A stretch of DNA of 64,000 nucleotides from Zelopaecilomyces penicillatus (lineage: Eukaryota; Ascomycota; Sordariomycetes; Hypocreales; Pseudodiploosporaceae). Shown piece after piece: positions 35,719 through 47,449 of the stretch. Position 1 is the stretch's first letter. Each line of letters starts with the position of its first letter. A program made the position numbers and the translations under genes. Location: NCBI GenBank assembly GCA_005765155.1, contig VCCP01000001.1:1922001-1986000 (forward strand). The letters run 5' to 3'. The notes beneath the pieces were generated by a model. That model was not told the origin of the DNA, did not search any database, and saw only the letters and a program-made list of their open reading frames with translations.

Positions 35719-36024
35719 GGTTGCGGGGCTTTGTTGGAGAAAACCAAGCAAACGAGATTTTTGATGCGAGTTATTTCCTCGTTGGTGATGATGGGAAGAA
35801 AAGCTGGCTCTTGTCTTCTATGAACTAGAGTAGTAGGTAGTAGGTAATAGTCGCAATGAAAGTCTGGTAGGCGGCGGCGACTCTTGGAGGGGTATTCGTT
35901 ATGACCACTCCCCGCCCAAGCTTGGAGATTGTGGGGGGCGTCGGAACAGCTGTCAAGGAATCAAAGCAATGCGCGCATAGATGCATATAGCCACTGCCCT
36001 TTGCAACCTATTACATCAGCACCA
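35719..36024. other. Intergenic region between Get4 start and tRNA-Gly
   Basis: About 306 bp. It holds the Get4 promoter with a TAGTAGGTAGTAGGTAATAG island just upstream of the Get4 start (about 35830-35848), then sequence leading to the tRNA. No gene seen. Confidence 0.6.
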
Positions 36025-36096
36025 GCGCGAGTAGTGTAGAGGTTAGCATGCGTGCTTCCCAAGCACGCGACCCGGGTTCGAATCCCGGCTCGCGCA
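36025..36096 (+). tRNA. tRNA-Gly (anticodon CCC)
   Basis: 72 nt fold into a complete cloverleaf. The 7-bp acceptor stem pairs GCGCGAG with CTCGCGC. The anticodon stem is CGTGC/GCACG around loop TTCCCAA, so the anticodon is CCC. The T-arm is CCGGG-TTCGAAT-CCCGG. The gene has no intron and does not encode CCA. The TTCGAAT element is the internal B box for RNA polymerase III. It is the only tRNA I found in the window. Confidence 0.96.
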
Positions 36097-36438
36097 TCCT
36101 TTTGCTGGTTTGTGAGAAGATATGAGTCTTCCTTTTTGCCTCTGGGTTCTCCCAACAATCGGCAAGGTAGCCTATGTTATACTAACGGTATAGATTATGT
36201 CAGAGTTTGACAAGGGTAACTGATATATAGGTATAGAGCCATCCATGCAGATTGAGTAACAATATCTACAATTTAGTTTATCATATCTCTACATACATTT
36301 ATCATTAATACCCAACCAAGCCTTATGCAGCAGAACTATTTCTCGCTGACACTTGCTGTCGCAGCCCTGTCCTGCCTCTTGACATACATCGAGTAAAGCC
36401 TCTATCCACTTGTAGTATCAACTCTTCCTTCTGTATAT
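36097..36438. other. Intergenic region between tRNA-Gly and Pom34 3' end
   Basis: 342 bp, AT-rich. A T-run shortly after the tRNA (TTTTGCTGG at about 36100 and CCTTTTTGCC at about 36130) is a candidate RNA polymerase III terminator. No gene seen. Confidence 0.55.
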
Positions 36439-37273
36439 TCAGTGCAGCCAGGCACTTCCTGACGATCTTCTCCCTTTCTCATACAGCCACTTATTATTAA
36501 GCCCAACGCTAGTACGCTTCCCTCCAGAAGGGCTGGGTGAGGTTGGTTCTGAAAACAAGCTCGTTGAAGTGCTTGCTGCGAAGGGGCTCGCTGACCCAAA
36601 CGAAGGTCTCCGTCCCAATGCACTGACGCTCTTTTGCAAAAGAGGGCTCCCCACTGGAGAATACTGTGATCCAGATCCCACCCCTGGGCTTTGAAAGGCC
36701 GGGCTTCCTCTGCCTGACAAGGGAGAACCAGAGAAGCTGCGATTGCTTCCAACGGAACCTGCAATAGAGGGTGTCCGTGAGTACCTCGGAGGCGTACTGA
36801 AGGTTGCGTCGGGTATGGATTGAGTCTCAGCAGGAGCTAAACCAAGCAGTTTTCGTTGAGCAGCAGTCAAGGGAATGTCAACGAGATCATCTTTTGGTCG
36901 AATCAATGGAAGGCAAGCCATGCCGATCTGGAAGAAAGGGATCAGCTGGAAAGCAAACCATGCCCAGCTTAGATACATCCTAAAGGCTTTTGGAAGCCTG
37001 ACCGCAAGGTTAGCGTCAAATCATAACATAACCATGGGGGGGGTCATTGGTCTCGTACAATTGTCCGTCAATTTTCAGCTTGGCAACCAATTGCAGGGAC
37101 CACATGGCCAGCAGAGCAATAACATTATAGGCTATTCGTCGTATATTCTTTTCGGAGAATGTCGATGCATCCCGCCGTCTGGTGATCTCGTCCAGACGAG
37201 GATGTCTCCAGGTGCCTGGACTGTCAGGGATCGGAGATGCCTTCACGGGAGTTGACTTGACTGGTGTAGACAT
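36439..37273 (-). CDS. POM34: Nuclear pore membrane protein Pom34
   Basis: Exons 37273-37059 and 36997-36439 give about 257 aa. There are two membrane segments: about residues 47-67 (RIAYNVIALLAMWSLQLVA) and 78-102 (MYLSWAWFAFQLIPFFQIGM). They are followed by the conserved PLIRPKDDLVDIPLTAAQRKLLGL. The long Ser/Pro/Gly-rich C-terminal tail contains several SP sites (SGSPLSGRGSPAFQSPG). Pom34 anchors the nuclear pore in the pore membrane with Pom152 and Ndc1. The intron must begin at 37058 (GTACGA), not at the later GTTATG, because only that choice gives a normal intron of about 60 nt with a CTAAC branch site and keeps frame. Secure. Confidence 0.9.
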
Positions 37274-38069
37274 GATCGCGTCTCTTCTGAGATTCGACGG
37301 CCGGCTTTGAAATTTAGGACGGTAGCTAGTGTCGCTTCCGGTACTGTTTGGCTACTTTGGAGTGATATCTGTGAGCTTAATGAAGCTCTCCATAGCTGGG
37401 GCCGGGAAAAACGTGGAATCGTAGAACCTACCAAGTTTCTCCTTTCTGCTTGTTCAATGTTAATGTTCCGTGCAGGTACAAATCCTGTTGCTCGGTATTC
37501 CTGCTGCAAGTTAGTAGATCCTTGGAATTGGCCGGAACCGCCGTTACGGTGGTTACTCCAATGGAAGAGCTGGATGGTTGTTGATGTTTGCCTTCGAAAA
37601 AGACCCTGGCAAGAACTGGTACGGTCGAGCAAGCAACAGGCGCAGCCAGAACGCGGTGCACGGGCCAGGCAATTGTCCAGCATGGATCCCAGCCAGTAGA
37701 CCCACTGATCTCAGCGCAGGACTAATAACGTTATAGCGCATCGCAACGCGCCTCTGTGTGTAGGTATTGCAGTACAGCCAAATTCAGTCGTGTAACTGGC
37801 TTTTCCGAGCTCTCTGGGTCAATTCGGCTGCCCTTTTGTTCCCTCAACTGCGACGGCAGAACAACACCCACCATTGTCCTCATCACCACCGCTGCATATC
37901 CATCTCCCCTACCCCATCCAAAGACTATTCTCTCTCCCACCCATCTTCCACTACTAATTGTACATTTTCTTGGATCCGCTGCATCTTAGCCATGCTTCGT
38001 TAACCTGTCGCTACGACGACTGTGCATCGACATACAACTGATCTCACACCACACATCCTCGCGCGCGCC
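37274..38069. promoter_or_regulatory. Divergent promoter region of the Pom34 and Ies1 genes
   Basis: 796 bp between divergent genes. The half next to Ies1 (37850-38069) is pyrimidine-rich on the + strand. Frames in it are short. No other gene seen. Confidence 0.5.
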
Positions 38070-40135
38070 ATGGCAGCCTCACCAAGTTCCGTTGCTGCCA
38101 CATCCGACATCGAGCAGCCAAGTTCGCCTTTGCATCACGAAGGCAAATCGTTCGTCTCGCGAGCTGCTTCCGATGATGAGGATGGCGTCCACGATGATGC
38201 GACACAGGAAATTGTCGAAAAGTCCACGAGGGGCAAAGGGAAGACAGCGAAGGACAAGGATGTCAATAGCAACCAGCAGCAGATTGGGAAGATTCGCCAT
38301 CTCAAGAAGGAAGACGGCGAGCCACTTTGGCGAAAAGACATTCAGTATGATTTCCTCAGAGCCGTTTTCGATAATGAAGATAAGGTCTTCACCAATTCAT
38401 ATGACCCTGAGATGGAAAAGCAATGCTTCGCCGATCTCTACATCGACACCATGTCTAGGAGTTCCAAGACAAGCAAAGTACTCCGTGATAAGCTATTGAG
38501 TGACAGAGATGCTGCCAAGGGCATGGCCATGGTTTGCTTGCTAGTGAACATGGGTCGTATGAACACTACTCTTAACTGTGAGCTGAAATCCATTACATGC
38601 GACGCAATTTTTGACAGCAAGCTAATATTTCTTTAGTCTTTCCTGAAATGCGAGCGCAGCTCCGAACCTACCACGCCATTCCGTCGTTGCAAGCACAGCA
38701 AGATCCTCACGCTTACAAACAATTGCAAGATGCTCCTCGCCTAAAATCTATCCTCAAAGGTGGTATGGAAGACCGTGATGAGCCAGGCTCGCTGGACAAA
38801 ATCAAACAAAGAGATGTCCCACGCACAAACCCCGTTAATCTCATTTTCGTCATGTGTAACTCTGCTCAAAAAGTGGCCGAACTACACTTCCCTCGCAATC
38901 GTGAATTTCACGACGTTATTATGAAAACTCAGTACACCAGCCACTCACGGGCAAAAGCTTTTCTGTGGCTCATGTGGTTTTATATGGAATCTGATTTTAC
39001 GGAAGAAGGATGTGAAGAGAATCCTTTTGGGGCTGGCGTCGACTATGGTCTAGACGTGGCAAACCAAGGAGTACCAGAGTTAGAACAGATGACAGCAGAG
39101 CAAGAGGCCGATGAGAATGTGGATCCAGAAGTTGAGATTGAATTTGGCAACGAGAAGCAGAAGATCCGAGCAGCAATTCTTGAAATGGAGCATCAGTACT
39201 TGAATGAGCGAGATGCTAAACGCACCAAAACCCGAGCACCGCCACTGCTTGGAGATGAAGGCCCAGCAATTCTACCTCGCATAAGGCCGTCAAAGCATGA
39301 ATCCGACATGGAAAGCACTCGATCTACTCCACCACCCCGAGCCTTGGCAAGAACTTTGGCGGTTATTAATGGGCGAAGATCAGCACCCCTGAAGTATCAA
39401 ATATTTGAGGGCTCCTCCCCCGCCCGTCACGGATCGGAGGGGGTGGTGGCAAGAAAGCCTCGTCCCCCAACTGCGCACCAATTAGCTGTCGAACGAAACC
39501 GGAATCAGCGCGTGGAATATATCTTGGATCGAGGACTGCGCAGAGCTCATCATCGAAGCCGAAAGATTCGCCGCCAAGACGGCGCTATCTTCAGAGCATA
39601 CAAACGACTGCAGGCTCGGTCTGACATTCTTGAGGACAGCGATGGCGAGTCTCCGCGTAATCTTCCGCAAACCAGTGAGAAAGAGGCCGGGAAATTCAGG
39701 GAAACTGGTATTGGGGGTTTGTGTCTCATGATGGGTGAAACCGACGATTTTGGGGAGGAGGTGAGCTCTTATGCCGCGGCAATAAGACGATCTACGCGAC
39801 GTTTAACGCGCTGGAGGGGTCATGAAGACCAACTGGGCGTCATACGACCGATCAAAAAGCCTAAGGAACACGGTGAGGCGTGTATTGATGACAAGGACGA
39901 GGATGACATTGATATCGACATTGACATTGAGCATACCATGATGGAGACACCAAAAGCCAATCGAAAGATGAATGGGCGAGCAAAGAAAGAAATCAATGGA
40001 GACATCACTATGGATGATGTGGAAATTGATGATGCAGATCAAACCGCTCTCCTTGCGGATGATGAGGGTCGGGCAGATGAGGACCTTGACGACCCCGACA
40101 AAACCGAGGCCATGATGGACTCGGATATTGATTGA
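38070..40135 (+). CDS. IES1: INO80 chromatin-remodelling complex subunit Ies1
   Basis: Exons 38070-38577 and 38637-40135 give 668 aa. The conserved Ies1 core covers roughly residues 80-320: GKIRHLKKEDGEPLWRKDIQ (one block), YDFLRAVFDNEDKVFTN, then LNFFPEMRAQLRTYHAIPSLQ and HSRAKAFLWLMWFYMESDF. The remainder is charged and disordered, with a DDIDIDIDIE repeat and an acidic C-terminus (DDEGRADEDLDDPDK). Ies1 belongs to the INO80 nucleosome-remodelling complex in the nucleus. The intron splits the LNFFPEM block, and removing it restores the block. Co-directional with the Erg2 gene downstream, 550 bp apart. Confidence 0.9.
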
Positions 40136-40685
40136 TGATGGAAAACTTGAAAGATTTGAACTTCACTTCTGAGAATATAGTGTTTGAGCGTATAGGCTTC
40201 GCGATGTTGAAGAATGGATGTTGCGCAAGGTTGGAGTTAGGGAACGCAACAGGAATGTATAATTACTAGCGTATGAGGCAAGGAGTCATAGAAGGGCTGG
40301 CGTTTTACCAAGTCTATAGTTTCGATGATAGAGAATGAAAGATGATTCCTAGAATCGACAAACAATATTCCCATACTCTTTCTTACCTTGCAAACAATGC
40401 AATCAACCCTCTCTAAGATAGCCTTTGACAAGGGACCCGCGGAAATCCGGCCGGATGGAGGACTTGCCGATGAGTAGATCCGGAAGACGACGCGCCGAGC
40501 GGTGGGCCTCGGCAGAATTTATTGAGGCCCCTGGGCCAGAGTCCTATTACATGGACGCGCCAGAGCTCCCTGATGCTTCAATGTTTGTCCATTGAAGTTC
40601 AGTTTTGATATTGTAAGCGCTCAATGGCCTGAGAAGCATTATCAGCTACTTGGTTTGTTCCACTTTGATAAAATTGCGCTTCAAG
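40136..40685. other. Intergenic region between Ies1 and Erg2
   Basis: 550 bp with the Ies1 3' end and Erg2 promoter. No gene or clear element seen. Confidence 0.65.
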
Positions 40686-41515
40686 ATGCCTCAACAACAG
40701 TCTGCACCTGGCATTGGCCGCCTCCTGGCTGTGCTCGGCGTTCTCACTGCGCTACTCGCAACAATGGTATACGTCGTGGAGCAAAACCTCAACCAGTTTT
40801 ACATATTCGATCCAGTCCATCTGCATGATCTGTCAAAGCGCGGTATTGCAGAACATGGAAACAACACCAGGGCTGTTGTCCAGTATATTGTAAACGAGCT
40901 GAATGGAAAGGTCCCGGCGCATGTCAACATGGAGGAAGACTGGGTGTTCAACAATGCTGGTGGCGCAATGGGTGGCATGTATATCATCCATGCCAGTATG
41001 TTTTTCTCCCATTGTCTTTGTTTAACCAACCAGTCAGGTCTCATGCTAACGTGTATATGTGTTCTCCAGGCGTAACTGAATATCTCATTGTTTTTGGTTG
41101 GTTTCTTCCCATAGTACCAATGGCACCCTCCCTGCCATTTTGGTCATCCATACTCTTATGGCTAACATATCACACAGGCACAGCAATTGGAACCGAGGGC
41201 CATACCGGGCGACACACAGCTGATGACTACTTCCACATCCTGTCCGGAACGCAGCTCGCCTACGTACCGGGTGAGTATGAGCCGGAGGTTTACCCACCGG
41301 GCAGCGTGCACCATCTGCGCCGGGGCGACGCGAAGCAGTACAAGATGCCTGAGGGGTGTTTTGCACTGGAGTACGCCCGTGGCTGGATTCCGCCCATGCT
41401 GTTCTTTGGGTTTGCGGATGGTCTGTCGAGTACTCTGGATCTGCCGACTCTGTGGAAGACAACACGCATCACCGGAAGAGAAATGATTGCGAATTTGATG
41501 AAGGGCAAGCTGTAA
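40686..41515 (+). CDS. ERG2: Sterol C8-C7 isomerase (Erg2)
   Basis: Three exons, 40686-40995, 41070-41096 and 41178-41515, give 224 aa, matching Erg2. The protein has one N-terminal membrane anchor (about residues 11-30: GRLLAVLGVLTALLATMVY). Then comes the sigma-1-receptor-like fold with VFNNAGGAMGGMYIIHAS, VTEYLIVFGTAIGTEGHTGRH (split by two introns), DDYFHILSGTQLAY and YARGWIPPMLFFGFADG. It isomerises the sterol ring double bond (fecosterol to episterol) in the ER and is the target of morpholine fungicides. The middle exon is only 27 nt and encodes part of the conserved VTEYLIVFG strand. Without it the core would be broken. Confidence 0.95.
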
Positions 41516-42725
41516 GGGGGCCCGTGTTTAGAGAGAGCTAGTGTTCTCCCATTTGAGATGGGCCAGGGTATTGGTCAAAGCCGTTCAAAAAGGCAAGAAG
41601 GATGAATAGAAGCATGACGGAAACACGAACGAACTAGAAGAAGGCCGGTCAGCATGACGGAGGGCTTGGCATTTGTTTAAAAGTGAGGTATGGATTATGC
41701 GACGGCAGCCGAGGAGTCAAGCTGTGTCTTTCATCGGCAAACAAGCCGGGTAATGGTTTCGCAAAGGCTTGGGAAACGGGTTCGGGTATATCATTCGTGT
41801 TTCTAATATTAATACTCTTTTTTAGTTCAATCATGGCTGTTCAAAAAGGGCTGTTAAGACGTCCTGTAGGGACATGAAGAACCACTATTGGTCAATCTAA
41901 AGCCAGGAGCCCCGGACGAAAGTAGGACTATAGAACACTGCTACGAGATTTTGGATTAAATGACTAGCGTAGTTCAATTTCAGCCTGGCACGTTTACAAT
42001 CATGAGCTTCACCGAGATTTCTGTTATGTGGGACTACTTTCCGCCAAGCTGAGTTTTGCCAACTCAGGTTGGGAGCTCCGTGGTTGTAGAACTCATTATT
42101 CAGTAATACTGTTTCGTTATTATGCCGATACAGATGACGAAGTGGCTGCCCGTGGACGCCCCTCCGAGAATAGCCGTGCGCCAAGACAGTTGTTTTTGCT
42201 CTGATGTTGAGGAAGAATAACATATAAACACTAGGACGGGCCGTGGGTGAGTTGAGTGCTTGGCACACAGCCTGAGCCAAGCCAGAGCAAAGCTGCGTTA
42301 TGCCGCAATATTCGGAGGGGCGATGGGTATTGCCTGCTGGCCGTCGCCAGCCACCAGCCCCCATCCATCCATCATGCCGCCAAGCGGCGGCAGTACAGCA
42401 GTCATTTGATTGGAAAGCCCAGAAACAAGCTTCTAGCAGCAGAAGCTTAATCGACATCGGGAAGGTGAGCAAGAGGATGGCGTACCTCGGCTTCTTCCAA
42501 GACTGCTGTATGCTCGTTGTTCCGTGATAGGTGTTGAGTTCTTGACAGCGTTGGTGGCGTCGAAGTGGCTTCCTCCCACACTTGAGTCGGACGAATGTAC
42601 TTTTGTGCTGGGTATTAGGTTACCAGCAAGAATGGGCGACGAACTTTGGGTTGTCTGTATCAAAGATAATGTTGGCAAACACTAGCAGAGGCTGTAGAAA
42701 GTACCAAAATACTAGTAGATAGGTA

Positions 42726-42753
42726 TTAGTAGTTAGTAGTTAGTAGTTAGTAG
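42726..42753. repeat. Four perfect tandem TTAGTAG units
   Basis: Four exact copies of a 7-bp unit followed by a partial copy, next to other TAGTA/TAGGTA words. Likely microsatellite-type slippage. Confidence 0.85.
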
Positions 42754-43948
42754 TAAAGGCAAGTCGTCAACCTACTGTATGCTCCTTCCACTCCTATTGA
42801 TCCTCTATCTGTCTTCCCCTCGCATCCGTCATTGCATTCCATTGTCTCTTGTCTGTATCTGAAGCTGGCCAGTACTTTTCAGACTTCGCAGCCCTCTGCC
42901 ACTTTGAACATGGTTGCAAGCTTTCCGGGCTCTTTGACAAGTTTTATTGACCTGTGTATAGCCTTTCACGTATTGCCACTGCAACCCTACTTCGACCTAG
43001 ACCACACGATCGCCTCGTACAATGAATCCCCTCACTTGCAGGTGCATGGCGAGTGAACGGCAGAGGCAGAAGCAGTGTCTGTTTCCACCCTCCAGCAAGT
43101 TGCCCACATGCATCCAACAGCCGGCAAAGCAACCCATCACTATGCAGACCAAGACACCGCGCCCGCCAGGATAGCTTGCTGCTGAACTTCCGTCCTGCCA
43201 GTTTGGTAGATGCGAAGCACTTGGCTGTCAATGGGTTTGGTTACCCTGCAACCGCCAAGGATTGGGTGCAGGCTCACAGCCACAGTGCTGGACACTGGCG
43301 TCTTGGCTCTAATCTGGGATGTGGACTCTGTGGATTTAACCATATCTCATCCCTGCCAGACCGTTGTTGATATTATGTTTGGGACGGCCAATGGGGACCA
43401 AGAAAGAGGCATACCACTCTCTGACCGAGTGCTCGTGCGCAAAAGCATTCTGAGCGAGCCTCTCTGGCTCAGTCGGACTCGGTCTTCACTGCCAAGTGGG
43501 ACGAAGCATGGAGAGTAACAATGGGCATCACCCTCTCAATCTAATTATCACTGATTCGGGAGAAGTTCATCTCGACTCATGTCACACACATTCTACCAAC
43601 ATGTGAAGAATCGCTACTGCCTTGAGCTGTGACCACAAAACTTCAAAAGGCATCGAATCGTATTGATCAAATGTTCAATCAGCTTTTGTGTACACGGGCC
43701 ATTATTTCCCTTCTTGACTAGATCGCCTTGCTCAACATAAACGCCAAGGATAAGTTGCCCAGTAATTACCAAGCAAACAAGCACTCTTTTGCAGAAATGC
43801 TAGCCCTTTTCCAGAACTTGGCATCAGACCTTGACGGGAGGGGCCAAATTCGTACAGAACATGGTTAGAGAAATCCAGCCTCTCGCCTCGACCGACCGTC
43901 ATTCACTTCTGGCGTACATATTATCCATCCCTACTTGGGCACGCACAA

Positions 43949-43966
43949 CTATCGCAGCCATGATAA
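43949..43966. promoter_or_regulatory. Closely spaced pair of GATA-factor motifs (possible AreA/NIT2 site)
   Basis: CTATCG (CGATAG on the minus strand) at 43949-43954 and TGATAA at 43961-43966 both fit the HGATAR consensus of fungal nitrogen GATA activators. They lie within 18 bp, about 260 bp upstream of the peptide-transporter start. AreA/NIT2 sites often come in such pairs in nitrogen-regulated promoters. Binding is inferred; single GATA motifs are common by chance. Confidence 0.4.
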
Positions 43967-44222
43967 GGATCATCTACAGGTACTATGATACATCCCACCT
44001 CCAAGATTCGCCAAGAGATTGTTTTGATATAGATACAGGTGGGTATAGACATATGACCCGACTTCCCCTCCTCATCATCACGTATAAGTATCCGCCCCTA
44101 CTTTCGGTCTCAGTCTCACACCGGACTTGCTGCGCATTTGTTTCTTTTCCCTCCTGAGATTGCCTCGAGAGTTTGTGTCATCCAAACAATAGGATCTAGG
44201 GCAGAGGAAATTTAGCCTCATT

Positions 44223-46217
44223 ATGCCTGCTGGAGATATCTTGGCCGAGCCCATGGTGGGCGCGGAGCTCCGTGCTGAGGCTATCGACGAGAAGAATGCC
44301 GCCATTGCAGCTATCCAAGTTCCTAGTAGCAGCCCTGGGACTTTAATTCGGCCTGAAAACTTCCCAACGCCTGAGGATTTAGTAACCTTGCGGCGTGTGC
44401 CGAATCGTATCCCCGTGAAGGTCTTCACTATCGCTCTCATCGAGCTTTGTGAACGCTTCTCCTACTATGGATCAACTGTTGTCTGTAAGTTTTCACCTCT
44501 CAACTTGCGGCCATGAATGTTTATCACACTTTACAAACTACGCCAGACTAACCTTAGCAATAGTCACCAATTACATCCAACAAAAGCTTCCTCCTGGCTC
44601 AGTCACCGGCGCCAGTACCGATCAACCTGGTGCGCTTGGCATGGGTCAAAGGGCATCGACGGGTATCACTACTTTTAACCAGTTTTGGCAATACTTGATG
44701 CCGTTGCTCGGTGCCTGGGTTGCTGACGCTCACTGGGGTCGCTACAAAACCATCACGGTAGCACTGGGTGTTGATATCATTGGTCACATTATTCTTATTC
44801 TCTCCGCCATCCCACCAGTCATTGTACATGCCAACGCTTCCTTGTCTCTTTTGATCATCGCCATCATCGTCATTGGCTTCGGTACGGGTGGTTTCAAACC
44901 CAACGTCAGTTGCTTGATTGTTGAACAGCTTGGTGACCAGCATATGTTTGTCAAGACACTCAAGACCGGTGAGCGAGTCATTGTTGATCCAGCAATTACA
45001 ACAGAGAGAGTCTACAATTGGTTTTATTTTTTCATCAACGTCGGTGCTCTCATTGGGCAGGTTTCCATGGTGTACGCTGAGCAATATGTTGGCTTCTATC
45101 TATCGTATACTCTTCCCACCATCATGCTTGCTCTGTGTCCTTTAGTCATGCTCTGGGGTCGCAAGAGATACGTACGCCGCAAGCCGGATGGTTCAGTGCT
45201 AGTCCCCGCATTGAGGACGTGGTTCCTCGCACAGAAGGGTCGTTGGTCTATTAACCCATTCACTACATGGAAGAATATGCACGATGGAACATTTTGGGAT
45301 AACGTCAAGCCCTCCAAATTCACCAACGAAACACGCCCCAAGTGGATGATATTCGATGATGCCTGGGTTGACGAGCTGCGCCGTGGTTTTGCGGCTTGCG
45401 CCGTTTTCTGTTGGTATCCTATTTTTTGGCTTTGCTACAACCAGAGTAAGTTCATCTCCAACACATCTTCACTCCCGTTGCTCCCGGTATTGATATATGG
45501 GCTAACACCGGGTGTCTAGTCAACAATAATCTCGTTTCCCAAGCTGCTGTTATGAAGCGCAATGGTGTACCTAATGACATCTTGTCCAACCTAAACCCCT
45601 TTTCCCTGCTTATTTTCATCCCCCTAAATGATTTTTTTATTTATCCCGCCGCCCGAAAAGCGGGCATCAAAATCACCCCTATCAGAAAAATCACGACTGG
45701 CTTTTATGTTGGATGTGCAGCCATGATTTGGGCTGCGGTGACCCAATATTACATATATAAGAAGTCTGTTTGTGGCTACAATGCCTCCGGAGAGATGTTT
45801 AGCGAAGAGCTTGGGGAAATGGTTCAATGCCCCCCTGTTGATATCAGCGTATGGGCGCAAACCGGATCCTATGTTCTCATTGCATTAGCGGAGGTTTATG
45901 CTTCCATTACCTCGTTGGAGTATGCCTACTCTAAAGCACCAAAGAACATGCGGTCCATGGTTCAAGCCATTGCATTGTTCATGACATCTTTCTCCGCTGC
46001 CATTGGTCAAGCTCTTGTTGGACTTGCCTCTGACCCTCTTCTCATTTGGAATTATGCCGTTGTTGCCATCCTAGCCTTCATCGCCGGAACCTGCTTTTAC
46101 TTCCAGTTCCGCGACCTCGATATTCACGAGGATGATTCTAACGAGCTGCCTGAGGGTTTTGTGGGCAAGGCTATCGATGATGAGGCACCATACGGGCTGA
46201 AGAGTGCGGAGAAATAA
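44223..46217 (+). CDS. PTR2: Proton-coupled di/tripeptide transporter (PTR2/POT family)
   Basis: Exons 44223-44484, 44564-45445 and 45520-46217 give about 613 aa, the family's size, with about 12 membrane segments. POT hallmarks are the ELCERFSYYG motif (residues 74-83; ExxERFxYYG couples protons), GAWVADAHWGRYKTI, FGTGGFKPNV and FYFFINVGALIGQ. The third exon begins INNNLVSQA, a conserved POT block. The protein imports di- and tripeptides at the plasma membrane with protons. Such genes are commonly under nitrogen control, and GATA motifs upstream fit that. Convergent with nmrA. Secure as POT family; Ptr2 is the nearest yeast name. Confidence 0.95.
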
Positions 46218-47449
46218 ATAGAGATTGGGTGACACTTCGATGCAAACTCATAATAGCACAGCTCAGCATATGCTTCCAATGGAAATACTTTATACATTGC
46301 AAGTTTTGAACTTTGTATGAATTTTCCTTTTCTGACGGTTCATACTCTCGTGGTTCTGATGCTCACTTTCATGTGCTGCTCTGCATCTTTGACTGCCAAC
46401 TATATTAGACCATATCTGTTCTGACTCCTATTCCTCTTCAAGCTGAATATTTTGATGTACAACTTCGAGTATCACAAAAATGCAAGAGTTTTCCTCAGTC
46501 CCAAGTGGAAACCCCAACAATACTAGGTTCGTACTAATAGTAAAATGAAGATGAAGCCGCCCCCTCCGAATATCTAGTGATTACGGGCGTTCTTCAGTGA
46601 ATATAGCAATAGTGGCAATCGCATAAACCGTGCGAGCATAATCCTACAGTCGTTTGCAATCAATGAAGGCTATAGCAACATTTTTTATTCATGTATTAGT
46701 TTGATATGAAAGCTCATGTCTTTTCCCTCTCGTTTTCATTGATGCACAAGTGGGCTGTCCCTGGTCGTTTAGTGATGCATGTGTGTATTAAATTTTGCCA
46801 TGGTCCTCATTCTAGGTGCGGACATTTCGAGCTTCTCTTCCATTTGTACTTTCTGATATCTGAATCTTTATAAAATCATTTTGTTATTTATGTATATTCT
46901 TCAATACGCATTGAAAGGCGCCGGGATTTTTTTTTGCATATGCCATTGGTCGTTACCTAGTTTCCTATACTCCTAACTCCAGGCTCACTTGCTTCCACTT
47001 CTATGGTACAGAACGCCAGATGCCAAAGACATGGGAGCGGTTTTTTTTTCTCAAATCCTTTGTTTTCGGTTTCTTGTTGACACAAAATTGAAAGGGCATA
47101 CCCTTTCCTTGTCTTCATTTTCCTTCCCATTGCGCCAACCCTTATATCATGAGGTATGTTGATAGAAATCAAAGCCCGCATCTGCTAGGCAAAGAATAAT
47201 TCCATTCCATGCTCTCTATCGTACAGATGAGATTGAGGGAGTCGCAAGTATTCTCTTTGCTCCCACAGCAGTGCAAGCTCAATTTATCAGTGTAGAGGAT
47301 CAAGCCCACCTTGATTGGTATGCAGCCTTTCAGTCCTTCGACAACACCTGATTTGGGTGTTGAATGAAAGGCAAAAAGGCACCAAACCCAAAATTAGCTA
47401 ATACGCTGCAATTATAGTTAAGCGATGATTATAAGATGTCGCATCTTCA
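46218..47449. other. Convergent AT-rich 3' intergenic region (Ptr2 / NmrA)
   Basis: 1.2 kb, noticeably AT-rich (for example 46850-46935), between converging genes. It should contain both 3' UTRs; no gene seen. Confidence 0.65.

Larger units (their letters stand above)
41516..44222. other. Large intergenic region between Erg2 and Ptr2
   Basis: 2.7 kb. It contains a TTAGTAG array at 42726-42753 and paired GATA motifs at 43949-43966. Short frames on both strands lack domains, plausible splice chains or codon structure. I see no gene, though a short or rapidly evolving one could escape notice. Confidence 0.6.

Noticed and set aside
37016..37058. Intron of Pom34 beginning at GTTATG after the CCCCCCCCATG run
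   Set aside because: It would be only about 30 nt and break phase. The donor at 37058 gives a normal intron.
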